Assembly (NCBI RefSeq): GCF_030388665.1
Contig: NZ_CP128846.1
Span: 6,708,501 to 6,772,500, forward strand
DNA: 64,000 nucleotides
Reading direction: 5' to 3'
Origin: Streptomyces flavofungini
GTDB lineage: Bacteria > Actinomycetota > Actinomycetes > Streptomycetales > Streptomycetaceae
The position numbers and the translations under genes are program-made. The notes beneath the pieces were generated by a model. That model did not search any database. It was not told the DNA's origin and saw nothing but the letters and a program-made list of their open reading frames with translations. Position 1 is the stretch's first letter, and the number at the start of each line of letters is the position of its first letter. This document shows, one piece after another, positions 24,154 through 33,679 of this stretch.

Positions 24154-27100
24154 GTGCGTTATCGCGTTCTCGGCGTGACCCGGGCCCTGCGCCCCGACGG
24201 CACCACCGTGCCCGTCGGCGGCGCCCGCCTGCGCGCCCTCCTCGCGGCCCTCGCCCTGCGCCCCGGCCGGGGCATCCCCGCGGCCGTCCTCGTCGACCAG
24301 GTCTGGGGCGGTGCACCCCCGGCCGACGCCCCCGCCGCCCTGCAGGCCCTGGTCGGCCGGCTGCGGCGTGCGCTCGGCGCCTCCGCCGTGGCCTCCGCCG
24401 ACGGCGGCTACCAGCTGTGCGCCGCCCCCGACGACGTGGACGCCCACCGCTTCGAGCGCCTCGTGGGCGAAGGCACCCGCGCCCTCGCCGACGGCGACCC
24501 CGCCAAGGCCGCCGCCCTCCTCGACGACGCCCTCGGCCTCTGGCACGGCGACGCCTTCACCGACCTGCCCGACCACACCGCGGAAGCCACCCGCTGGTCC
24601 GCCCGCCGCCTCGACGCCCTGCGCGCCCGTCTCACCGCCGCCCTCGCCCTCGGCCAGGCCGAGAGCGCCCTTCCCGAGCTCGCCGCCCTGTGCGACAGCC
24701 ACCCCCTGGACGAACCCCTCCAGGCCCTGCGCCTGCGCGCCCTGCGGGACGTCGGACGCCCCGCCGAGGCACTCGCGGCGTACGAGGACGTACGCCGCAC
24801 CCTCGCCGACCGCCTCGGCGCCGACCCCGGCCCTGAACTTCGGGCTCTGCATGGGGAGTTGCTTCGGCCTGGGGCGGGGGCGTTCGGTGATGGGGTGGGT
24901 GCGGCCGGTTCCGGTGGTGAGAGTCCGGGGGTGGGTGCCGGCTCAGCGGTGGGCGTCCGTGGTGGTGCGGAGACGGGCTTCGATCGCGGTGGCCCCAGCG
25001 GTCTCGTCGGTCCGGGCGCCCGCCCCACCCGGCCTGCCCCCGGCAACCTCCGCGCCCGCCTCACCTCCTTCGTCGGGCGTACCGGCGACATCGACGCCAT
25101 CCGGGACGACCTGGGCCGGGCGCGGCTCGTGACCCTGACCGGGCCCGGCGGCGCCGGCAAGACCCGGCTGTCGCAGGAAGCCGCGGAGGCCGTCGCGGAC
25201 GCCTCCCCCGACGGGGTGTGGCTCGCCGAACTCGCGCCCGTGGACGACCCGGACGACGTACCGGAAGCCGTCCTCACCGCCCTCGGCGCCCGCGAGTCGG
25301 TGCTGCGCGGCGCGGGCGCCGAAGAACTGCGCGCCGCCGCCGAGCGGCACGCCGACGACCCGGTCGTACGCCTCACCGAGCACTGCGCTCCGCTCCGCAT
25401 GCTGCTCGTCCTCGACAACTGCGAGCACGTCATCGACGCCGCCGCCCGCCTCACGGATCGGCTCCTCGCGGAGTGCCCGGGGCTCACCGTCCTCGCCACC
25501 AGCCGCGAACCCCTCGGCGTACCGGGCGAGTTGGTCCGCCCCGTCGAACCCCTGCCGGAACCCTTCGCCCTGCGCCTCCTCGCTGACCGCGGCGCCGCCG
25601 CCCGGCCCGGCTTCCGCATCGACGACGACGCCCGCGCCGCCGCCGAGATCTGCCACCGCCTCGACGGCTTGCCCCTCGCCATCGAACTGGCCGCGGCCCG
25701 GCTGCGGATGCTCACCCCGCGCCAGATCGCCGACCGCCTCGACGACCGCTTCCGGCTCCTGACCAGCGGCTCCCGCACCGTCCTTCCGCGCCAGCAGACC
25801 CTCCGTGCCGTCGTGGACTGGTCCTGGGACCTCCTCGACCCCGCCGAACGCGCCGTCCTGCGCCGCCTCTCGGTCTTCGCGGGCGGCTGCGACCTCGCCG
25901 CCGCCGAAGCCGTCTGCGTGGGGGAGGAAGCAGGGGGTGGTGGGGTGCGTGGTGATTTCGGAGGGTCCGGTGGTGAGGGCGCGGGGGGTGCGCGCTGTCG
26001 TGTGGAGCGTCGTGACGTCGCCGGCATTCTCGGCTCCCTCGTCGACAAGTCCCTCGTCGTCGCCGCCCCCGCCGCCCACGACGACGTGATGCGCTACCGG
26101 CTCCTTGAGACCGTCTCCGAGTACGCCGCCGAGCGGCTCGACGAGGCGGGGGAGCGGGCCGGGGTGACCCGGGCGCACCTCGTCCACTTCCGCGAGTTCG
26201 CCCGTGTCACCGACCCGGCGCTGCGGCGCCGCGGGCAGCGCGAGGCCATCGCCGCGTTCGAGGCGGAGTACGAGAACCTGCGCACCGCGCTGCGCCACGC
26301 CGTCGCCGCGCGCGACGAGCAGGAGGCGCTGTGCCTCGTCCTGTCCCTGTCGTGGTTCTGGCTGATCCGCGATCTGCGGCAGGAGGTGCGGAACTGGTCC
26401 CGGGAGGTCATCGCCCTCGGCCCCGACCCCTTCGCGGGCCCCGTCACGCCCGCCGCGCCGCTGTACGGGCGCTGCACCGACGTCCCGCCCCCGCTGACGG
26501 GCGAACTCCTCCAGGAGGCGCGCCGCGGTGTGCACCTCATCCAGCTGTCCTGCATGGACATGGACCCGGTGGGCTGGCACACCCCGGACGCCGACCGGAA
26601 GCTGCGCGCGATCCGGGACACCTACCGGCCCGGCCTGCCGCAGACCTGCCGGAGCCCGGGAAACCTGTGGTTCTTCGCCGTCCTGATGACGGGGGACGTC
26701 GACCGGCTGCACGACGCCGTCGACGCGACCGTCGCCGCCTGCCGCGATCTCGGCCTCGACTGGGAGCTGGCCGCCGCCCTCCAGCAGCGCGCCAACATCC
26801 TCGCCAACCGCGCCGACTGGGCGGGGGACGCCGTCACCGACGCGGACGAGGCCCTGGAGATCTGTACCCGCATCGGTGACTCCTTCGGCGCGGCCGAGGC
26901 GCTGTCGTCGCGCGGCGAGGCCCATGAGCGGCGCGGGGAGTACCTGCTAGCGGCCGACGACTTCCAGGCCGCGATGGACCACGCGGGGGAGGTCGGCGCG
27001 CGGGCCCAGGTGTCGCTGCTGACCGCCCGGCTCGGCACCGCCCTCATCGAGGCGGGCCAGGAAGAGCGCGGCGAGGTCCTGCTGCGGCAGGTGATCGACG

Positions 27101-27636
27101 ACAGCGGCAGCCGGCTGAACGGGGCGCTGCCCGCCGCCAGGCTCTTCCTCGTCGGCCTGCTCGGGCGGACCGGCCGCGTCCGCGAGGCACGCGAGCAACT
27201 GGTGACCCTGCGCGAGGAGTTCGCGGTCTTCGGCTTCGCCCTCTTCGAGGGCTTCCTACTCGGCTCGCACGCCTGGCTCGACACCCTCGACGGCCGGTAC
27301 GAGCGCGGGCTCGGCCATGCCCTCGAGGCCGTCGAGCGGGCCGCCGAGCCCTTGGCGCAGATCGTCGCCCCGCAGCTGCTCTCCGTCCATCTGGCGACCG
27401 CGGCCCGCGCCCTCGCCTCCCACGACCCCGGTCGCGCGGCGGACGCCGCCCGGCTCCTCGCGGTGGCCGACGCCCGGCTGCCGTCCGGCCATGTCCCCGT
27501 CGCCATGGAGCGGGAGGTCCGCGCCGCCGCCGAGCGGACGGTCCGCGCGGTGCTCGGCGACGCGGGCTACACCGCCGCGTACGCCGAGGGCGACGGCCTC
27601 TCCTGGGAGGAGGCCGTCGCCTCGGCGGGGCTGTGA
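24154..27636 (+). CDS. BTAD/AfsR-like large ATPase transcriptional regulator
   Basis: An 1160-residue regulator. N-terminal winged-helix DNA-binding domain (VRYRVLGVTRALRP, PAAVLVDQVWGG, ALQALVGRLRRALG), bacterial transcriptional activation domain to about residue 230, then an NB-ARC-like ATPase with P-loop GPGGAGKTRL at about 330-339 and Walker B LLVLDNCEHV, and a helical TPR-like C-terminal half. Two in-frame Gly-rich inserts (about residues 231-290 and 589-620) differ from the rest in G content. GTG start at 24154; the open frame extends upstream only through repeats. It probably controls transport or secondary-metabolism genes; targets unknown. Confidence 0.9.
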   Translation: MRYRVLGVTRALRPDGTTVPVGGARLRALLAALALRPGRGIPAAVLVDQVWGGAPPADAPAALQALVGRLRRALGASAVASADGGYQLCAAPDDVDAHRFERLVGEGTRALADGDPAKAAALLDDALGLWHGDAFTDLPDHTAEATRWSARRLDALRARLTAALALGQAESALPELAALCDSHPLDEPLQALRLRALRDVGRPAEALAAYEDVRRTLADRLGADPGPELRALHGELLRPGAGAFGDGVGAAGSGGESPGVGAGSAVGVRGGAETGFDRGGPSGLVGPGARPTRPAPGNLRARLTSFVGRTGDIDAIRDDLGRARLVTLTGPGGAGKTRLSQEAAEAVADASPDGVWLAELAPVDDPDDVPEAVLTALGARESVLRGAGAEELRAAAERHADDPVVRLTEHCAPLRMLLVLDNCEHVIDAAARLTDRLLAECPGLTVLATSREPLGVPGELVRPVEPLPEPFALRLLADRGAAARPGFRIDDDARAAAEICHRLDGLPLAIELAAARLRMLTPRQIADRLDDRFRLLTSGSRTVLPRQQTLRAVVDWSWDLLDPAERAVLRRLSVFAGGCDLAAAEAVCVGEEAGGGGVRGDFGGSGGEGAGGARCRVERRDVAGILGSLVDKSLVVAAPAAHDDVMRYRLLETVSEYAAERLDEAGERAGVTRAHLVHFREFARVTDPALRRRGQREAIAAFEAEYENLRTALRHAVAARDEQEALCLVLSLSWFWLIRDLRQEVRNWSREVIALGPDPFAGPVTPAAPLYGRCTDVPPPLTGELLQEARRGVHLIQLSCMDMDPVGWHTPDADRKLRAIRDTYRPGLPQTCRSPGNLWFFAVLMTGDVDRLHDAVDATVAACRDLGLDWELAAALQQRANILANRADWAGDAVTDADEALEICTRIGDSFGAAEALSSRGEAHERRGEYLLAADDFQAAMDHAGEVGARAQVSLLTARLGTALIEAGQEERGEVLLRQVIDDSGSRLNGALPAARLFLVGLLGRTGRVREAREQLVTLREEFAVFGFALFEGFLLGSHAWLDTLDGRYERGLGHALEAVERAAEPLAQIVAPQLLSVHLATAARALASHDPGRAADAARLLAVADARLPSGHVPVAMEREVRAAAERTVRAVLGDAGYTAAYAEGDGLSWEEAVASAGL

Positions 27637-27667
27637 GCACGCGCCGCGCCCGGGCGCGACGTCCGCG

Positions 27668-28525
27668 TCACGTCTTGGTGCGGAACTTGTGGATCGCGAT
27701 CGGCGCCATCACGCCGGTCAGGACCACCGACCAGATGAGCGTCACCCACACGTCGTGGGCGACCGGCGTGTCGCCGTTCATCAGGCCGCGGGCGGCGTCG
27801 GCGAGCGACGACAGCGGGTTGTAGTCCGTGAACGCCTGGAGCCAGCCGGGCATGGAGTCCGTCGGCGCGAAGATGGACGAGCCGAACTGCAGCGGCATCA
27901 GGACCAGGAAGCCCATGCCCTGGATGGCCTGGGCGCTCTTCATCACGACACCCATGGTGAGGAAGATCCACATCAGGCCCACGCCGAAGGCCATCGCGAG
28001 GCCGATGGACGCGATCAGACCCGGGACGCTCTCCACCGAGAAGCCGATGATCAGGGCGACGACCAGCAGGATCGCCGTGGCGACCAGCATCCGCAGGAGC
28101 TCGACCACGATCTTGGCGATCATCACCGACGAGCGGCCGATGGGCAGCGACCTGAAGCGGTCCATCACACCGGTCTGGAAGTCCTGGTTGAAGCCGGTGC
28201 CCACACCCATGGCCATGTTCATCCCCATCATGGCCATCAGGCCGGGGATCACGTACTGCACGTACTCGTCGCGGCCGCCGCCGAGGGCCTGGCCCACGGA
28301 ACCGCCGAAGACGTACACGAACAGCAGGGTGAAGATGATCGGCATCAGGACGGCGTCGAACATCGACTCCATGTCCTGCTTGATCCACAGCAGGTTGCGG
28401 CGGACGAGCGCGCTGGTGTGGCGCACGTGAGCGCGCAGGCCGATCCGGGTGTCCGGCCCGGGCTTGGGCCTGGGCCGCTCCTGCGCGGGCGGCGCGGAGG
28501 GCGCCTTGACGGTGGTGGTGCTCAT
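27668..28525 (-). CDS. ABC-2 type exporter permease (DrrB-like)
   Basis: A 285-residue permease with about six hydrophobic segments and the DrrB/ABC-2 features FDAVLMPIIFTLLFVYVFGG, DRFRSLPIGRSS and NPLSSLADAARGLMNGD. It pairs with the upstream ATPase, whose stop overlaps its start by 4 bp. Likely drug or metabolite export; substrate not determined. Convergent with the BTAD regulator. Confidence 0.92.
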   Translation of the reverse strand: MSTTTVKAPSAPPAQERPRPKPGPDTRIGLRAHVRHTSALVRRNLLWIKQDMESMFDAVLMPIIFTLLFVYVFGGSVGQALGGGRDEYVQYVIPGLMAMMGMNMAMGVGTGFNQDFQTGVMDRFRSLPIGRSSVMIAKIVVELLRMLVATAILLVVALIIGFSVESVPGLIASIGLAMAFGVGLMWIFLTMGVVMKSAQAIQGMGFLVLMPLQFGSSIFAPTDSMPGWLQAFTDYNPLSSLADAARGLMNGDTPVAHDVWVTLIWSVVLTGVMAPIAIHKFRTKT

Positions 28526-29574
28526 GCGGCGACCCCCTCGAGATCGGTGGCCTGCGCGGCCGTGGAGTCCAGCGACTCACTGGTCTTGTGACCGGTGAGG
28601 GACAGGAACACCTCGTCCAGGCTGGGCAGTTCGGTGGCGATGTCGGAGAGCGTGATGCCGCGCGCGGTGAGCGCGCCCACGACCGCAGTGAGCTGTTCGT
28701 CGCTGAGGATCGGCACCAGGACCGTGCCGGTCTCGGTGTCCACCGTGGTCGTGGCGAGGCCGGTGAGACCCGCCTCGTCCAGGGCGGCGGCCGTGGGGTG
28801 CAGCTGCGCCGGGTCGGCCGGGCGGATGCGCAGGGTGCGGCCGCCGACCTTCGCCTTCAGCTCCTCGATGCCGCCGTTCGCGATGACCTTGCCCCGGTCG
28901 ATGACCGTCAGCTCGCTGGCGAGTTGCTCGGCCTCTTCCATGTACTGCGTGGTCAGCAGGACGGTGACGCCGTCGCCGACCATGCGCTTGACCTCTTCCC
29001 AGACCTCGTTGCGCGTGCGCGGGTCGAGGCCGGTCGTCGGCTCGTCGAGGAACAGCACGGCCGGGCTGCCGATCATCGACGCCGCCAGGTCGAGCCGGCG
29101 GCGCATGCCTCCGGAGTACGTCTTCGCGGGCCTGCGGGCGGCCTCGGTGAGCGAGAAGCGCTCCAGGAGGCCGTCCGCGCGCGAGCGGGACTCCTTGCGG
29201 GACAGGTCGAGCAGCCGCCCGATCATGTAGAGGTTGTCCCAGCCGGTCAGCTTCTCGTCCACCGACGCGTACTGACCGGTGAGGCCTATGACGCGGCGCA
29301 GCTGGCGCGGCTGGCGCAGCACGTCGTACCCCGCGACGAAGGCGGTGCCGGAGTCGGGCGTGATGAGGGTGGAGAGGCAGCGTACGAGTGTGGTCTTGCC
29401 GGCGCCGTTGGGTCCGAGGACGCCGAGGACCGTTCCCTCGCGCACGTCCACGTCGACGCCGTCCAGCGCCTTGGTCTCGCCGTAGTGCTTGACCAGCCCC
29501 CGTACCGAAACGGCGCTTCCGGCGCCGTCCGCTCCCCGTTGGGGCTTGTTGTCGATTTCTGTCATGCCGTACAT
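28522..29574 (-). CDS. ABC exporter ATP-binding protein (DrrA-like)
   Basis: ATPase of a DrrAB-type exporter. Walker A GPNGAGKTT, Q-loop TGQYASVDEKLTG, signature YSGGMRRRLD, Walker B VLFLDEPTTGLDPR, and the DrrA-type C-terminal domain ending LPSLDEVFLSLTG. Two in-frame ATGs (29574 MYGMTEIDNK, 29565 MTEIDNK) are possible; neither has a clear ribosome site. Direct TGTCGGTGG repeats just upstream could bind a regulator. Confidence 0.93.
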   Translation of the reverse strand: MYGMTEIDNKPQRGADGAGSAVSVRGLVKHYGETKALDGVDVDVREGTVLGVLGPNGAGKTTLVRCLSTLITPDSGTAFVAGYDVLRQPRQLRRVIGLTGQYASVDEKLTGWDNLYMIGRLLDLSRKESRSRADGLLERFSLTEAARRPAKTYSGGMRRRLDLAASMIGSPAVLFLDEPTTGLDPRTRNEVWEEVKRMVGDGVTVLLTTQYMEEAEQLASELTVIDRGKVIANGGIEELKAKVGGRTLRIRPADPAQLHPTAAALDEAGLTGLATTTVDTETGTVLVPILSDEQLTAVVGALTARGITLSDIATELPSLDEVFLSLTGHKTSESLDSTAAQATDLEGVAA

Positions 29575-29817
29575 GAGAGCAGGTGCCACCGACAATCCAC
29601 CGACAGCCGACCGACAGGAGCGGGAGCGGGGGGTGGCCGGTGGGCGGTCGCCCGCGGGGACGGGTGTGGAGGAAACGAGGTGAAGCGGGGCGAGCCACCT
29701 GCGGGGCGGGGTGGCGCGTTCTCGACGGTGGCAACCCGGTCAGGCCGGGAGGAGGCGGGCAGCCCGCCGACGGGGGACGGTCGGCGGACTGCCGTTGGTG
29801 CCGCGATGGTTCGGGTC

Positions 29818-29858
29818 GGCCGCGGGGCCCCGGCACGACGTGCCGGGGCCCCGCGGCC
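29818..29858 (-). terminator. Terminator after panB
   Basis: A 20-bp perfect stem (GGCCGCGGGGCCCCGGCACG and its complement) with a 1-nt centre, 7 bp after the panB stop. No T-run; strong stem. Confidence 0.82.
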
Positions 29859-29864
29859 CGGGCG

Positions 29865-30746
29865 TCAGTGGACCGCGTGCTCCGCGGCCGGGAACGCGCC
29901 GCCCACGACGTCCTCGGCGAACGCCTTCGCGGCGTCGCCCATGACGCCGCGCAGGTCCGCGTACTGCTTCACGAAGCGCGGCATCCTGCCTCCGGTCAGG
30001 CCCAGCATGTCGGTCCACACCAGGACCTGGGCGTCGCAGTCGGAGCCCGCGCCGATGCCCACGGTCGGGATGTGCAGCGACCGGGTGACCTCGGCGGCCA
30101 GCTCGGCCGGTACGAGTTCGAGCACCACCGCGAAGGCACCCGCGGCCTCGGCCGACTTGGCGTCCCGCAGCAGTTGCTGGGCCGCCTCCTCGCCGCGGCC
30201 CTGGACGCGGTAGCCCATGGTGTTCACGGACTGCGGGGTCAGGCCCAGGTGGGACATCACGGGGATGCCGGAGCTGACGAGCAGTTCGGTCTGGGCCAGC
30301 GAGCGCTCACCGCCCTCCAGCTTCACCGCGCCGACGCCGGCCTCCTTGATCAGGCGGGTGGCGGACCTGAGTGCCTGGACGGGGCCCTCCTGGTACGAAC
30401 CGAAGGGCAGGTCGGCGACGATCAGGGCGCGGCTCGTACCGCGCACCACGGCCGCGGACAGGACGGCCATCTCGTCGAGGGTCACGGGCACGGTCGTCTC
30501 GTACCCCAGGTGGCAGTTGCCCGCCGAGTCGCCGACGAGCATGACCGGGATCCCGGCCTCGTCGAAGACGGACGCGGTCATCGCGTCGTACGCGGTGAGC
30601 ATGGGCCACTTCTCGCCGCGCTCCTTGGCGGCAGTGATGTCGCGGACGGTGATGCGGCGCGTGCCCTTGCCGCCGTACAGCGCCTTGCTGCTGTCGGTCT
30701 TCCGCTCCGTGGGGGCGGGGCTCTGGGCAGCCGAAAGCTGTGTCAT
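29865..30746 (-). CDS. panB: 3-methyl-2-oxobutanoate hydroxymethyltransferase
   Basis: First step of pantothenate synthesis: transfers hydroxymethyl from methylene-THF to 2-oxoisovalerate. 293 aa. Signatures: MLTAYDAMTASVFDEAGI, LVGDSAGNCHLGYETT (metal and substrate Asp), VKLEGGE, SHLGLTPQS and GIGAGSDCDAQVLVWTDMLG. The ATG at 30746 has AGGAG upstream. The Ser/Ala-rich N-terminus of about 25 residues is common in Streptomyces. Single-gene unit ended by a strong hairpin. Confidence 0.96.
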   Translation of the reverse strand: MTQLSAAQSPAPTERKTDSSKALYGGKGTRRITVRDITAAKERGEKWPMLTAYDAMTASVFDEAGIPVMLVGDSAGNCHLGYETTVPVTLDEMAVLSAAVVRGTSRALIVADLPFGSYQEGPVQALRSATRLIKEAGVGAVKLEGGERSLAQTELLVSSGIPVMSHLGLTPQSVNTMGYRVQGRGEEAAQQLLRDAKSAEAAGAFAVVLELVPAELAAEVTRSLHIPTVGIGAGSDCDAQVLVWTDMLGLTGGRMPRFVKQYADLRGVMGDAAKAFAEDVVGGAFPAAEHAVH

Positions 30747-30972
30747 CGCAACGGCTCCTTCTGTCGTCTCGAGGCGCCCTGACGGCGTCCCCGGATCACG
30801 TCCATGGTGGCATCGCGTGCCGCTCGGAAGCTAGGGGGTGTTCTTTCGGCCAATTCCGGCCCGTGTGTGGACCTGGTGGGGGCCGGGAGCGCGGAGGCTT
30901 CGGTTCCGGTGGATGGACGGAAAGATTCCACATGGTGGACCGGGAAAGGGCGCGTAAAGCCTTCCCCATCCT

Positions 30973-31001
30973 TTTCAATACGAGACGGTATCGTATCGAA
31001 A
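30973..31001. promoter_or_regulatory. 29-bp TetR-type operator before the DHA2 exporter
   Basis: Near-perfect palindrome: arms TTTCAATACGA and TCGTATCGAAA (10/11 complementary) around GACGGTA. It lies 20 bp before the MFS ATG and is the likely site for the TetR regulator encoded after the transporter. Confidence 0.82.
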
Positions 31002-31020
31002 TGGGGCTAGGGTGAGACCC

Positions 31021-32622
31021 ATGACCACACCTGCCGTCCCCGACACGCCCCGGATACCGGAGGCGGTGCACCGGCGTCGCTGGGCGATCCTCGGCGTCCT
31101 CATGCTCAGCCTGCTCATCGTCGTCCTGGACAACTCGATCCTGAACGTCGCCATCAAGACCATCTCGACCCCCGAGCCCACCGGCCTCGGCGCCACCCAG
31201 GGCGAGCTCGAGTGGGCCATCAACTCCTACACGCTCGTCTTCGCCGGCCTGCTCTTCACCGCGGGCCTGCTCGGCGACCGCCTCGGCCGCAAGAAGGTGC
31301 TGCTCGCCGGGCTCGCCGTCTTCGGCATCGGCTCCGCGCTCGCCGCCCAGTCCGGCTCGCCCGCCGAACTCATCGGCTTCCGCGGCCTGATGGGGCTCGG
31401 CGCCGCCTTCGTGATGCCCGCGACCCTCGCCGTCCTCATGCACGTCTTCGAGCGCGAGGAGCAGCCCAAGGCCATCGGCATCTGGGCCGCGGGCGTCGGC
31501 CTCGCCGTCGCCATCGGGCCCATCACCGGCGGGGTGCTTCTCGACCACTTCTGGTGGGGATCGGTCTTCCTCATCAACGTACCGATCGTGATCGTCGCCA
31601 TCGGCCTGATGATCGTGCTCGTCCCCGACTCCAAGGACCCGAAGCCGGGCCGCATCGACCTCGTCGGCGTCGTGCTCTCCGTCATCGGCCTGGTGCTGCT
31701 CGTCTACGGCATCATCAAGGGCGGCCAGCTCGCCGACTTCACCGACCCCGAGGCCCTCGCCACGATCCTCGCGGGCCTTGCCGTGCTCGTCGGCTTCGTC
31801 TGGTACGAGAAGCGCAGCGACCACCCGTCCATCGACATCTCGTACTTCAAGAACCGCGTCTTCTCCGCGGCCATCACCGCCATCGCGCTCGTCTTCTTCG
31901 CGCTGATGGGCGTCACGTTCTTCGCCGTCTTCTACACCCAGAGCGTGCGCGGGTACACCCCGCTGGAGACCGGCCTGCTCATGCTGCCGCTCGCCGTCGC
32001 CCAGCTGATCTTCGCGCCGCGCGCCCGGCTCGTCGTCGACCGCTTCGGGGTGCGGGCCGTCTGCGCCGGCGGGCTCACGGTGATCACCCTCACCCTGGTC
32101 GCCTTCACCCTCCTCGACGCCGACACGCCGATCTGGGTCATGGAGGTCATCTTCTTCTTCATGGGCGCGGGCATGGCGCACATCATGACGCCCACCAGCG
32201 TCGTCATCATGCAGGCGCTGCCCCGCGAGAAGGCGGGCTCCGCGTCCGCCCTCAGCAACACCTTCCGGCAGGTCGGCGGCGCGCTCGGCATCGCCGTCCT
32301 CGGGTCCGTCCTCTCCGCGGCCTACCGCGGGGGCGTCGAAGACGAACTCAAGGTGCTGCCGCCCGGGGCGCGGCACACCGCGGGGGAGTCCATCGAGGCG
32401 ACGCTCGGGGTGGCCGGGCGGCTCGGGGGGCGGGGCGATGCCTTGGTCTCCGCGGCCAACGACTCGTTCCTGCACGCCATGCACGTCACCGCGCTGTGCG
32501 GGGCGGGGGTCGCCCTGGTGGGCGTGCTCGTCGTCTCCCTGTACTTGCCGGGCAAGCCGCCGAAGGAGGCGGTGGCCTCATCGGACGCTCCGGCCCCCGA
32601 CCGGGTGGGCGCCGACCACTGA
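31021..32622 (+). CDS. DHA2-family MFS drug exporter
   Basis: A 533-residue EmrB/QacA-like antiporter with about 14 membrane segments. DHA2 motifs: [51 protein letters not shown] and [10 protein letters not shown]. The ATG at 31021 is preferred; a GTG at 31012 would start within the operator-proximal leader. Paired with the downstream TetR and the palindrome at 30973-31001: a typical self-controlled drug efflux pair. Substrate unknown. Confidence 0.92.
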   Translation: MTTPAVPDTPRIPEAVHRRRWAILGVLMLSLLIVVLDNSILNVAIKTISTPEPTGLGATQGELEWAINSYTLVFAGLLFTAGLLGDRLGRKKVLLAGLAVFGIGSALAAQSGSPAELIGFRGLMGLGAAFVMPATLAVLMHVFEREEQPKAIGIWAAGVGLAVAIGPITGGVLLDHFWWGSVFLINVPIVIVAIGLMIVLVPDSKDPKPGRIDLVGVVLSVIGLVLLVYGIIKGGQLADFTDPEALATILAGLAVLVGFVWYEKRSDHPSIDISYFKNRVFSAAITAIALVFFALMGVTFFAVFYTQSVRGYTPLETGLLMLPLAVAQLIFAPRARLVVDRFGVRAVCAGGLTVITLTLVAFTLLDADTPIWVMEVIFFFMGAGMAHIMTPTSVVIMQALPREKAGSASALSNTFRQVGGALGIAVLGSVLSAAYRGGVEDELKVLPPGARHTAGESIEATLGVAGRLGGRGDALVSAANDSFLHAMHVTALCGAGVALVGVLVVSLYLPGKPPKEAVASSDAPAPDRVGADH

Positions 32623-32776
32623 GGGCGCCGTAGGCCGGGGGCCGTGCCCACCCGTCCCGCCCAGCGGGCCGGGTGGACACAGCAGGCGTCCACGGCCGGT
32701 ACGGCAGTGCCCCCCGGCCCCGCGGCGGGACCAGGGAGAATGCGGGGGACGCACACCGCAGAGGAGTCGAGACATC

Positions 32777-33409
32777 GTGGAGCAGGGCCGCATCGGCAAG
32801 GGGGAAGACGTCGTCGCCAAAGGGGCGGGTGTCCGGGGCCGTCCGCGGAGCGAGGCGGTGGAGCGCGCGATCATCGAGGGCGTCATCAAGCTCATCGAGG
32901 ACGGCGTCCCCCTCGCGGAGCTGTCCATCGAGCGCGTCGCCCGCACCGCCGGCGTGGGCAAGGCCACCATCTACCGCCGCTGGACCGGCAAGGAGGCCCT
33001 GTTCGTCGACGTCCTGCGCACCCTGGAGGAGCCCCCCGCCGAACTCCCCGGCACCTCCATGCGCGACGACCTCGTCGCCCTCGTCGAACACATCCGCCGC
33101 CGCGGCCTCAACATGCGCTCGTCCGCGATCCTGCACAACGTCTTCGCGCAGATGAAGAGCCTGCCGAAGCTGTGGGAGGCCTACCACAGGACGGTCATCG
33201 ACCCGCAGCGCCGCGTCTCCTACGAGGTGCTGCGCCGCGGCGTCGAGACCGGCGAACTCCGCGCCGACGTCGACATCGTGCTCGCCAACGAGCTGTTCGT
33301 CGGCCCCATGCTGGTACGCAGCGTGCTGCGCCCCGACGCCCCGCTGGACGAGGACCTGCCGGAGCGCATCGTCGACATGGTCCTCGACGGGCTGCGGCCC
33401 GTGAAGTGA
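32777..33409 (+). CDS. TetR family regulator of the DHA2 exporter
   Basis: 210 aa, GTG start with GAGGAG upstream. N-terminal basic segment RGRPRSEAVERAIIEG, helix-turn-helix LSIERVARTAGVGKATIYRR at about residues 45-64, then a helical ligand domain (TetR_C-like, LHNVFAQMKSLPKLWEAYHR). It lies 154 bp after the exporter on the same strand. It most likely binds the 29-bp palindrome before the exporter. Confidence 0.9.
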   Translation: MEQGRIGKGEDVVAKGAGVRGRPRSEAVERAIIEGVIKLIEDGVPLAELSIERVARTAGVGKATIYRRWTGKEALFVDVLRTLEEPPAELPGTSMRDDLVALVEHIRRRGLNMRSSAILHNVFAQMKSLPKLWEAYHRTVIDPQRRVSYEVLRRGVETGELRADVDIVLANELFVGPMLVRSVLRPDAPLDEDLPERIVDMVLDGLRPVK

Positions 33410-33679
33410 ACCCCCGGCCGCGCGCGTGGCGTTCGCCACCCTCGCCGCGGCCGTACGCCTCTTGCCCACCACCGGTCGCGTACGCCACGCTCCCTGGACG
33501 ATGTGCGCGTTTCGTCACAGAGGCCGTGCCTCGCGCACACATCCGGAACCTCGCGAGTCCGCCCGGTCGTCCTCGTGCCCGTACGGCCGTCACCGGACGG
33601 CGGAGCAGACACGCGATCATCGCCTAGGGTGCAGGGGCGGGGAGACGGTGTGCACGGCAGTCAGTGAGGCGACGAGAGT

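Noticed and set aside
24154..29574. Secondary-metabolite cluster (BTAD regulator plus DrrAB exporter)
   Set aside because: No biosynthetic enzymes are nearby; panB, DHA2 and housekeeping genes follow directly.
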